This document shows, piece by piece, positions 21,230 to 32,800 of a DNA stretch of 47,806 bases. Position numbers and translations under genes: made by a program. Position 1 is the first letter of the stretch, and the number at the start of each line of letters is the position of its first letter. Origin of the DNA: Gnetum montanum (taxonomy: Eukaryota; Streptophyta; Gnetopsida; Gnetales; Gnetaceae); assembly GCA_015680685.1 (NCBI GenBank), contig MNCI01030691.1:90512-138317 (forward strand), given 5' to 3'. The notes below the pieces were generated by a model. It saw nothing but the letters and a program-made list of their open reading frames with translations. It searched no databases and was not told the DNA's origin.

Positions 21230-23988
21230 GAGGTGTTGTGAACACTGGCTTACTTCTACTCATGGAAAGGTTTAATTTGTTGCATGTTGACTTCTTGTTT
21301 TTTGTTTTGGCTCTCAGGCTTGTAGATTAACATAGCCCTAGAAGAAAAGGTTTTGTAAATGATGTAAGGCCCTTTCCATAATGTCTGGAACTTAGTTTGT
21401 TGAGGTACATGTGTGAGGTTGCAGTAGAGGACCTAATCTCCTAGTTGAAATTTGACATTTCTAATTCTAAAGCAATGGCATTTTTTGTTAAATGCCTTAT
21501 GCAACTTGTAAAATGATAGAACCACTAATCAATTTTCATTCTAGCAGATTGAAATTCATTAATCTTTCTTTTTGTACTAGACTTAAGTCAAGGTCAAGAT
21601 CACAAGCTATTGAAAGTTTACAAAGCTCAAATTAAATTGGAAGAGTTGGTAGATTTTTGTACACCAGCTCATATGGAGAGTAGCCTATAGGAAGCTTCTA
21701 GGTGGAGTAGTAGACCCAGAGGACATCGTTGAGTTTTGTGCTCTAGTCTCTCCTATATTTACTAAGCATTCTTGTTAATATCTTAGTGATTTCCCTATTT
21801 GTAGCCTTAGCTTAACCATTAGCTTATGGATGATAAGCTAATTTTAATTTATGCTCAACCCCCAAGTGCTACATGAGCTTCCAAAAGATAGTGCTTGTAA
21901 AGTGGGTTCCATTACAAAAATTAATGCATATGGCATACCAAACATGTTTATAACATTCTATTATACAAATCAAGTAGCAGTAGAAAATGTATAGTAGGTG
22001 ATTGCTATTAAATTTTCCCACTTCGTACAATAGTCAATAGTGACTATGATGTATGCCTTTCCATTTGACATGAATGTGATGGGATCCATGAAGTTAATGC
22101 CCTAGATGTCAAACAGTTCTAGTGGTTGAATACACTATTAGAATCCCTCCATTCGAGTGGTTGTTCCATCAGTGTGTTGGAAATGTTTAGAAGAGCTAAC
22201 AAATTGGTAAGCATCCCTTAAAAATATCGGCTAATAATACTTTGCCATTAGCATCTTAATGGCTGTGCATCTCCTAACATAGTGACCTCCATAAGGACCC
22301 TTATGAGTGTCCTAGAGAATGCATAGTTGATTAGCATTAGGGACACACCAATGAACTAAGCGATTGATGAACATCTTGTAGAGGTGCTTGGTGATCTTCA
22401 TGAAGCGTTTCACCAAGTGAAGAAACTATTGTTTCTTTTGGCGGCCCAACTCCTGAGGCACCTCTTAAGTGAGAAGATAGGTGAGAATGTCATCATACCA
22501 TTTGGCTCATTAGGCAATTTTTAAATTATAGCCCTATAAAAGAGTACTTCATTAGGAAACTAATCAAACTATGGGCTTTCCTCCTCTTTGTTGATCCATC
22601 GCAACTAAGACAAGTGGTCAATGATCACATTCTTAGTTCCCTTTAGATCTACCATAGTAAGATTGAATTCCTATAAGATCACTAGCTATCGTATGACATG
22701 GGAACTTACCATTGGCTTATTTATTAGGAAAAAAATTCCACAATGATTAGTGTGCACAAACACCTTGTATTCAATCACATAGTGCCTAAACTTCTATAGA
22801 GCATACACCACCACCATTAGTTCTTTCTTTGTTGTGGTGTAATTCAACTATGCATCCACAATGCTTTGGCTTGTGTAGTGGATGTAATATGGATATTTCT
22901 TGTCATCAAACTATGTAAGCATAGCTCCCAAGGCATAATTTTATACATCTGTCATGACATGCAATGGTCTGGACTAGTCTAGTTCCTATAGAATTAAAGT
23001 TTCTACAAGTTTCTCCTTTAGGTTTTGGAATGCATTTTTACATTCCTTGGTTCAAAAAATGGAGCATCTTTCTTTGTTAGCTAGACTAATGATTTTGCAA
23101 TCTTAGAGAAATTCTCTATGAATCACTGGTAGTAATCAATATGTCCAAGAAATGACTAAACATCTTTTACAATTTCTGGTTGATGGGTAATTTTTTTGAT
23201 GACCCTAATCTTTTTAGGTTAGACCTAAATTCCTACTTGTAAACTTTTGTACCCCCAACATAATGCCCTCTTGGACATTAGATGGCTATTCTGCCATTTG
23301 AACCAAAGATTGGTCTCCATGCATCTTTTGAACAATTATCCAAGATAGTCCAAGACTTGTTCAAACATATCCCCATAGGTGGAAAAGTCATCCATGAAGA
23401 CTTCCACCTTGCTATCGATTTGCTAATGAAAAATACTCAAGACTAGGAATTGGAATGTGGTAGGGGAATTACATAGGCCGAAAGGCATCTTTTAATATGC
23501 AAAATTCCTCCATGAACTCGTGAATGTTATTTTGGCTTGATTCTCTAGTGAAATCTAGATTTGGTTATAGCCACTATAACCATCTAGAAACTTATAATAA
23601 CATTTCCCAAAAATGGTGCGCAATAGCACATCCACAGATGACAATGGAAAGTGATCCTTGAATGTTGCCATATTCAAAAACTGAAAGTCGATGTAGACTT
23701 GCCACATATCACCTTTCTTTGGCATAATCATGAGTGGGCTAACCCACTCACTATTCACAATGGAATAAATAAACCCTACCTTGAGGAGTTTTTTGATTTC
23801 TTCTTTAATGATCTNNNNNNNNNNNNNNNNNNNNNNNNNNNNNNNNNNNNNNNNNNNNNNNNNNNNNNNNNNNNNNNNNNNNNNNNNNNNNNNNNNNNNN
23901 NNAACTCTCCCTAATTAGTATCATCAAATTCATTAATGGAGAGTTGGTGATGAACCTACTTCAGTTGATCCATGCCTTCCACGTAGAC
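21230..23988 (-). pseudogene. pol: B pol remnant: RT, RNase H, integrase
   Basis: The RT palm is clearest at 23758-23555 (SPLMIMPKKGDMWQVYIDF, then FLDGYSGYNQI). Downstream frames give a degraded finger-thumb region to about 23050. RNase H follows near 22930-22590 with NYTTTKKELMVVVYAL, KFRHYVIEYKVFVHTN and DHLS, the aspartate of TDH being N. Integrase C-terminal strings (GKGPYIIYK, QQIKPFHE) lie near 21400-21260. These enzymes copy element RNA and insert the cDNA. Many stops and frame changes make the copy dead. An 88-base assembly gap at 23815-23902 removes part of the RT N-terminus. The nested element separates this piece from the protease. Confidence 0.75.
23815..23902. other. Assembly gap (88 N)
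   Basis: A run of 88 undetermined bases within the RT remnant of B. Just after it, AACTCTCC (23903-23910) can pair with GGAGAGTT (23938-23945), so a hairpin borders the gap. Confidence 0.99.
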
Positions 23989-23993
23989 ATATC
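23989..23993. repeat. Target-site duplication, left copy (ATATC)
   Basis: ATATC directly precedes the LTR start TGTTGATG and is repeated at 34812-34816 just after the other LTR end (CTCAACA). A 5-bp duplication is the normal signature of Ty3/gypsy integrase. Confidence 0.93.
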
Positions 23994-25562
23994 TGTTGAT
24001 GCGCAAATTTTGGACACGCCGCCAACACCTGTGAAAACTCGTTTTAGGAGACTATCACCTATGGCACCTCCCCTATGGGTACGGAAACCCGGGAGTAGTC
24101 TTAGCTGGAAAGGGCCATGTGACAATAATAATAATAATAATATTTTAAGGAAAATATTAAAAAAAACTTAAATTTGATTTTATGAAAATTCTATTAAATC
24201 TTGAACAACCTTGTAAATTAATTAAAAATAAAAATTAAATATTTGTGTGGTTTTTGAGTAAAATAAATGACAAACAAAAGACATTCAAATTAAAATTAAA
24301 ATTTATTTGGTGTTCTTAACAGAAGGAAAAGATTCAGCCTTAGACGTCCTAGAAAAGGCCCTGAACGCTTTCCTTTCTCCAGATTTCCGCCCTGAGAAAC
24401 CTAAGAAACCCGTCCTCTGCACCTTCAGATCTGCACCTCCCAGAAACCCTCCCCTCTTTCGATCTATCCTCCCAAGCAAATGCGTAGATCCAAGTGCTCG
24501 GCCCTGATGAGCAGATCCACAGAAGCACATATTTAAACTAATGCAAGGACACTGGCAAGAAAGGCGGTCGTTGAATCCTAGAAACTGGATAAAAAATGGA
24601 TAAAAGCAGAGGTGAATATTCAGATATGAAACATTAAAGGGGAAACATTAAACCAGAACAACAACAGATTCCAAAACCAACAACAAACCGAAATGGTAGA
24701 ACACGAGAGAGAGAGAGCCTCCCACGCCTCCGGGTCCCCCTTCTTCTCCCCTGTCCACAAACCCAGCTCTCCCTTTTATAGCGGTGCTATGAGAAAACCC
24801 TAACCCTAAACCACCAGCCACCTTTTCCACGTCAACTGCAACGCGAGCCACCTAAAATAAAAAACACAAGAAAATAACCCTTAAGTTTATATTTTATTTT
24901 TCTTTTTAAAAGGCACATTGGTAGGTCCTCATTTCTTTTATTTTTAAATTTTTTAGTGGTGGGTGATGTCTTGTTGCTCATGATTTATTATGTATTAATT
25001 TATTTTTCTTTTAACCCGGATTCCTTTTCTCTTTTGTGTTTTATGGGTTTAGACTTGTCTTTGGTTCTTCTCGATTTTAACTACTTGTGCCCTGAGCTCT
25101 ACCAAACGTATGAATAATTCAGACTCTTAACAGTTTTAAATTTTTGGTGACTTTTTCTTGGCAGTTCACTTGGGAATTCTTGCCACCTAAATACCACTGT
25201 CTATATATTTTAAGCTCCAGCATCAATATTGGTGCCTTAAGAACCACTGCTACCCAGGGGCTAACAGGTATTTTTGGAATTATGAATAGAAGTTGGAACA
25301 GAGAGAACCTGCAAAGGTGTTGAAATCCATGGGACAAATAGGTAATTTCATTTTATCCTATGCATGTATTCCTTCTTGAATATTTCCATGTGAAACAGGA
25401 ATTTCAATATGTAGGCGAGGGAGAGTGCAACGAGGAAAAACAAAGACAAAATCCATATGGTGACATGAATGACCTCTATTGCTTATCAAACTACTATTGT
25501 TTTAATGGTGGTCACTGTTGATCAAGACCCTATGCCTAGCATGGGTGAGGTTGGCCTCAACA
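23994..25562 (-). repeat. Tat-like element 3' LTR
   Basis: The plus strand starts TGTTGATG and ends CCTCAACA. It holds an (AAT)n microsatellite near 24123-24142, a TATA box on the minus strand (CTATAAAAGGGAG, about 24770-24783) and a minus-strand AATAAA near 24303. It has about 43 more bases than the 5' LTR, including a segment near 24812-24852 absent from the other copy. Confidence 0.95.
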
Positions 25563-25576
25563 CTTAGCCCCCAAAC
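25563..25576 (-). other. Tat-like element polypurine tract
   Basis: The minus strand reads GTTTGGGGGCTAAG immediately before the TGTTGAGG start of the 3' LTR. It is G-rich with one CT interruption. Confidence 0.6.
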
Positions 25577-26848
25577 TACAGATTGCATGCAAGTGCAAGA
25601 ACTAGAAAATTTTGAATGAAAATGCAAATGGTGGGGAAATAAAAACAACATGAAATAAGAAATGCAAACTTGAAAGTAAACTATAATGTTCTAAACATGA
25701 TTAAAATAACCGAATAATCAAAAGAGATACTGACATAGGCCATCCAAACAACCATTAAAATCTAAATATATAATTTATTGATATTTTGACTAAAATATAT
25801 AGATATATATGTGTAATTATATATATATATATATGTAAATATATACTTAAGCTCTCATCCTCAATATTCTCACAAGGTAACAGTAAAAGTATGCAGACTA
25901 TTTTGAGCAAGTGACTTATACAAAACTTAATGAGGAGGATGAGCTAAAACTCATGTTAGATCATAGTAAGCCACAACTTTCATATTTTTCCTTGTTTTTT
26001 TTTTCTTTTTCTCTTTTTTTTTTGAAAAAACTTAAATTTAAAAAGGGAAACGGAGGTTAGGGTGAGGATTACTGCCGGACCCCATCACACTCAAGAACTT
26101 ATTACACTGCCAATGAACACGGTCCTCCTTTTTTATTTTGTTTTATTTTTAAGGAAACTTTGCTCATGGTGTACTTCATTCTTGAGGTAGGAATTCCAAC
26201 ACGAGTCTGGCCGATTAGCTGCACTGCCAAAGAGCATGGTCCTTTTGGAAACTTTTCCCATGGTGTAGTTCAACCCTCGTGTATGTGCCTTTGATTGGTG
26301 GCATCATAGCAGGTCTCCTGGGTGGCTAACATCTCTCAAGTAAAATGAACACACTTCACCCTATTGTTCACAGGATAGCCATGGATCATCATACCTGAGG
26401 GCTTCGGCTTATGAGAGGAACGAATAGAATTTTCCAAGGTCACCTAGTAATTATGACTAACCACTCTCCAACATCACATATCCTACACTCACATGATCAT
26501 GATGATAGCATGATAAGTTTGTATAAATCAAATGCTCCATAATCAAACATAACAAATAAACTGAAACCTTGGAATCAATTGGAAAGAGTTACAGTATAAA
26601 ATATAAAGCGGATTTTATAGCATTATATCATAGTAATAGTAAATTATATCATACCTACATTATTTTCCAATGGTGTTAAGATGACCCAATATCAAGTAAC
26701 TCAAATGACCAATGATTATTAAAATCATATGAAGAACACAATAATCAAAACAATATGCTAAGAAGGAAATGATGAAAATGCAAGCAAAATATGGAAATGC
26801 AATAATATACATATGAAATGCAAAGAAAAAGGGGAAGAAAACATGCAA
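25577..26848 (-). other. Tat-like element 3' non-coding region
   Basis: Contains an AT microsatellite (about 25795-25850), a polypyrimidine stretch on the plus strand (25986-26025) and an imperfect direct repeat (26105-26190 against 26221-26282). No convincing ORF. Long 3' non-coding regions are usual in Tat elements. Confidence 0.6.
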
Positions 26849-29800
26849 CTAAGAATCTACCAGATGCCCACGTGGGGTACCTGAGTAGAAATGTTTCAAA
26901 TGAAATGCATTAAAATTCCTATTCAACCTATATCCTTGCAAATCAGCAATCTTAAACACATTTGGGGCAGTGATGTCTACAATTTGGAATGGACCTGACC
27001 ACATAGGTGAAAACTTAGTTTGAGGGCCAGTTTGACCAGACGCTCTATCTCTCTTAAGGACTAGATCGCCTACTTGAAAATTTTTAGCCGCATATTTTTT
27101 ATCGAACCATCTCTTGACAATTTGTTGATGACCACACATATTTTCGATTGCTTTAACCCTTTTAAGTTCTAAGTTCAAAATGTCACATGCTCGTGATATT
27201 AGATGCTCATTAGTTGGTAAGTAGTCCAAGAAGAATTGATATGTAGGGATCTGTAAATTAATTGGCAATATGGGTTCTTGTCCGTACACTAAATCATATG
27301 GCGTAGTCTTGATCGATTCTTTGTAACGAATCCTATCAGCCCAAACTGCCCATTTTAATTGTTCATGCCAAGTTCGTGGATTTTGGGCTACCAACTTTTT
27401 AATCCCATCTAATATAATTTTGTTGGAAGACTCAGCCAAACCATTACCTTGTGGGTAATATTCGGTTACTGCCTTGACAATGATGTTATGGTCTCTAGCC
27501 CAATTTGTAAACTCTATGGAAATGAAGGCGGGCCCATTATCAACTACTAAAGCATAAGGGTAACCATATCTGGAGATTATATCATTTTCTAAGAAGCGAA
27601 TGACCTCACGAGATGATGCAGTTTTGGTTGCTCTCGCCTCTAACCAACGTGTGCAATAATCAGTGGCTGTCAAAATGAACTTATGTAGGGTGGTAGATAA
27701 AGGATTGATCACTCCAATAAAATCTAAGGCCCATTGGGCAAATGGTCTTGTTTCTATTATAGGTTGTAATGGGGCCGAACTCTTGGATTCTTTACCTTTA
27801 AATATCTGGCATTGGACACACGTCTTAACTAGGTTATAAGCATCATTAATCATAGTAGGCCAATAATAACCAGCTCTCACAATTTTATGAACTAATGAGC
27901 GGTATCCTATATGTCCTTCATTGTGAAGTTGTTTTACAGCATTGTTAGCTTGCTCTTGGTTCAAACACTTAAGGTATATCCCTTGGAAGTTCTTTCTAAA
28001 TAATTCACCACTTATTAGAGCGAATTTAGAACATTTTGATATTAAGAGCTTTCTTTTATATCTAGGTAAATCTGAGGGACAACGATGGAAGGTTAAATAA
28101 AACTTGATATCCCCATACCATGGATCATACAACCGATTGGGAGCAAATGGGATATCATTTTCTTCATTGATGGATAATATATGAAGAGGAATTGATTCTT
28201 TATCTATGGATGCATCACAATTTTCTGAGGTTGAAGCTTTAGCTATTAATTTAGCAAGACCAGTCCCTCTAACTAACTTTGCTACCTTCCATTGAATATC
28301 AAATTCTTGAAGCTTCATAACCCACTTAGCGCGTTTCTCACTAGGATCTTGTAATTTGGCTAAAGCGATGGTGGTTGGATCAGGGACAATGACGAAGACT
28401 TTTGAGTTTAACAAGTAGTAGCGGAATTTCTTCAAGGCTTTTATCACAGCATACAATTGCTTCTCTACGGGTGAGTATCTTAATTCGGCATCCTTTAGAG
28501 GTGCAGACATGAAAGCTATGGGTCTTTCACCTTGATCATTTATGTCTTGGGTTAAGATAGCAGCAGCTGTAACATCGCTAGAAAAGGCATATAAGTAGAA
28601 ATCATTTTCATACCAAGGAGAAGCTAGGATAGGTGCATCAATTATTGCTTCTTTAATAGCAAGAAACACATTCTTTCTATCATTTGTCCAATGCATATTA
28701 CTATCTTTCTTAAGCATGTCATTCAATGGTCTAACTAATTCAGCATAAATTGGGATAAATCGTCTAACAAAATTAATCTTACCAAAGAAAGCCCTTAGAT
28801 CAGTCTTGGATAAAGGGTAAGGTACTTCTAAAATTGCATTTACTCGCTCAGGATCAATCGCAATCCCCTCTTTGGTCACTATATGACCTAGAAATTTACC
28901 ACTTTGAACACCAAAGATGGATTTCTTTGCATTCAAGGTGATGCCAAATTGTCTACATCTCATAAAAACATTCCTAAGGTCTCTAAGGTGCATACCTCTA
29001 TCTTTAGAGAAAACAGTTAAGTCGTCAAGGTAGATAATAATACACTTTCTAATTAGCCCCTCAAAAGTTTTGTCCATAGCTCTTTGGAAGGTAGAGCCAG
29101 CATTTATAAGGCCAAATGGCATTTTAGCGAATTGAAAGGTTCCCCACTTTGTTGTAAAAGCTGTCTTATATTGGTCCTTCTTATTCACTAAAATTTGGTT
29201 ATATCCCGAATACCCATCCAAAAAGGAATACATTTGAGCACCATTCACAATTTGCAATAACTCCTCCATAAGAGGGAGTGGATAATTATCCTTGATGCAA
29301 GAAGTATTAAGGTTACGAAAATCAATGCATAACCTTAACTCACCAGTTCGTTTCCTAACGGGTACTAAGTTTGAGATCCAACAGGAATGTCTTACTGGAT
29401 AAATTATTTTGGATTCTAGAAGTTTATCAATTTTTGCTTTCATAAGGATTTCAATCTTTGGATTCACAGGTCTAAGCTTTTGCCTGAATGGTTTTGTTTC
29501 TGACCTAAGGGGAATGGTATGTGTCATCACTAGTGGATTGAAAGTCCTAAGGTCTTTGTACGTCCAAGCTAGAACATCATTAAATTCATGTAATAGGTCA
29601 ACAAAGCTTTGTCTTTCATCTGGATGTAGACAAGCTCCTATTTTAACAGGGTATTGTTTTCCTCCCTTTTGAACTTGAATTGTTTCAGTTTGAGCTAACG
29701 TTTGCCAATTATTGTTTTTAGATAAATCTGGGGCCTTGGTGTATAGATCATCAAATAAAGCTTCTCTAACTGCAGTTTCAGGAGATATCTTATTTAAGAA

Positions 29801-32800
29801 CACAACATCCTTGGATGTATCTCCTTGATCATTAAATTCTCCTTCAGAAAATAGGAACTTACAAATATGGTCATCATCAACAAACACTTGAAAAGAAGAG
29901 ATATTATCAGGGATAGAATAAGACTTCACCTTTTCGATAATGATTTCTGAATCCCAAGCATTATGTTTAAAAGGGACATCCAAAGTGGTAGCCATCTGGG
30001 CTAGTGCATTAGGAATATAATTTTCTTCTCTAGGCACATGTTCAATGGTTACACGTTCAAATTCTTTAATAAGTTCAAGAACGTAAGCTTTGTATGCTTT
30101 CATGGTGATGTCTTTATCGTCAAAGAGACCATTAGCTTGGTTCACTATCAGTTGGGAGTCACTATAGATTTTAAGTTTGGACAAATCGTAGTGTTTAGCT
30201 AATTTGATCCCGTGAATTACTGCTTCATACTCGACCATATTGTTGGTCATTGGTTGAGTGAAATTAATAGCTTTAAGAATAGGAGCTTCACCAGGAGGTA
30301 TAAGCATTATTCCGGCTCCACATCCTTTCTTGGAAGAAGCACCATCCACTCTTAATATCCAAGTATTCAAGTTTGTAAAATCTGAAAAATTGGCCCTTTG
30401 ATCAAGGTAACAGTGATCATCATCAAATTTTGGTTCATCTTCTAATATTTCATTAGTTAAAATCTCACTTATGTCTGTATCATTTCCTAGTGGTGGTGGG
30501 TCACCGAAAAGAAAGGTTTTTCCATAATGTTGGTGATATGGAAAAATATCTTCATACACCTTCTCATATTCTCTAAAAGCTTGATAGTACTGAGTGGAAC
30601 ATGTGTATGCAAAAGGATTTATGTATGTAGCCTGATCTATATCATCGTTTAAGGAATATTCGCCAAGTCCTAGTTCGACCACTCCAACGAAATGATTGTT
30701 GTTTTGATTTCCTTGAGACACAGTTTGTTGATCAAAAGTTGTTACCACTTGCTTATAAAAGGGTTCCCTAGGTATAATCATATATTCAGATTTTTCTTTA
30801 ACTGGGATCAATAATTCTGAGAAATCCGACATAAAGAAGCCCCCAAACTTAGCACCAAAAGTTCTAGATAATAGCACACCATATGTGGGTGTCATATCAA
30901 CTACTAGGATATCCATATAACATGTAAATGTAGGGTATTGCTTAAGTTGTACTTTTTCTCCTTTTAATAACCCTACTACAGGTATGCTAGATCCATCAAG
31001 TTGAATTACACTTTTAGTTTGTGGTATCATTTGTGCTCCTAAGGTGTTACAAATGTCAAGAGGCATAACGCTAACAATTGCACTTGAATCCATTAAACAG
31101 TTATGGGCATTCTTTCCTAAAATAATTAAAGTGGTTAGGAAAGGGGGATGATCCTTTTTGCTAGACATAGAATTATCCACGTTTTGTACTGGTAACGTGT
31201 TGCGACTTTCTGCAAAGTGAACTTGCCTTTCGGGAATTGTGGATTTTTCTCTTTGGGCTATAGGTATATGAACTATATCTCGAATCACTTCTTTCATTTT
31301 TTTAAAGTGTAGAAGGTCATACATCGAAATGTTGGCTTTCACTCTTTTTAAGTCCTCAACCAAATCATAATTCTTAGGTTCATCTTTGGCTTCTTGTTGA
31401 GATGGAACTCTCCTAAGTACAGATGGGGGGTTTGGTTGTTGTGGGGCAATTATTTGGGATGGCCTGGATTGATTGTTTACATTGTTTTGAATAGGAACTC
31501 TTTTTTTTGGAGGTGTATAGAAATTGTTCCTAGTTTGTTGTTGTGCAGTATTCATAATGTCACTGATTTTGCGGTAGCGAGTGTTGTGTGGGTTAGGGTC
31601 GCCTACCATGACTTGTTCTAATGAGGAAACCTCTTCATTTTCTGTCTCATGAGGTACATCAAGAACCATGATAGGGGTTTTTCCATTTTGTTGCCCTTGG
31701 GTATTGTCACCATACAATGCCATGAATTGAGGACAAGTCTTTTCAGAATGTTGCCTCGTATTATGAAGACGACAATAATCATCATTGATTGATGCACTTG
31801 GTTTTTCTGGTTGTATAGGGCTTTTGCTATTGTTTCTCTTTAGCTCAACCACTTCATTGGATAGTTTTTGTAGTGAAGTGAGTATTTGGGTCATCTGATT
31901 TTGAGTTTGGGTTGGTGGTTCAACAGAATTTGATGTCCCATTTGGGTTTATGATGGATTGAATCAAGGCTTTTGATTCGTCATCATTCAAACCAGTGTTG
32001 GATGGTAAGAATGAAGAGGACATGGGGCCTTGTGAGTAATTACTTAAAGGTTGAGTTGATTGAAAAGGAGAAACAACTTGAGGCATAACATTAGATGTTT
32101 GAAAACTTGGTAGGAGTGGGTTTGATTGCATAGGGTTACTAACACTCATCATCCCAAATTGGGTTTGGATGCTGTTCATAAGGGTTATTTGCTCTAATTC
32201 CACAGCTTTTGACATTGCACCTTGTATTTCCATTATGTTGGGATCAGATTTGATAGCATAAGCGAAGAATGGATCAATAGTAGAGAGATAGAAGTTGAGG
32301 ATACCATCTGGTTGTGGTGGTATCTCATTTGTCACATAGGCTAGTTGATGAAGGAATCTAAGGTTATAATCCCTAACATTTTCCCCGGGTAGCTTTCTTA
32401 GGCTGGTAAAGTTGCTTGATGCGATAGCAGGGCTTGTAAATTTGTCAAATTGATTCAAAAACTTGTTTTTGAATTTTTGCCATGTGTTAATAGAGGCATT
32501 AGGAAGCATTAAGAACCAGTGGGTTGCTTTGGTTTTAAATGTTGTTACAAACACCCTGCATGCCACCTCATTATGTATAATGTTGTGGATCCCTAATAAA
32601 GTTTCAAAACATTGTATGTGTTGGCGGGCATCATTCGTAGGGGTTGTAGGATCGAAGAACAAGTTTATGTTTTGAAGGGATTTTGGTATGTCATGGTAAT
32701 TGTGAAAGTTAAAAGGGTTTCTTACTAAGGGAGTCGGGGGTTGATGGGATGCCATCTTAGTCCGAGGTTTCTTAGGAATTGAACTTGGAAAAAGTAAAGC

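Noticed and set aside
24303-24851. Short frames within the Tat-like LTRs, also at 33588-34230
   Set aside because: They lie wholly in LTR sequence, differ between the two LTR copies through indels and show no protein motif.
25795-25850. Origin or matrix-attachment site suggested by the AT repeat
   Set aside because: A short microsatellite within the 3' non-coding part of a retrotransposon; nothing else supports such a function.
29409-29672. Plus-strand frames inside the polyprotein region
   Set aside because: Antisense shadows of the long minus-strand coding sequence.
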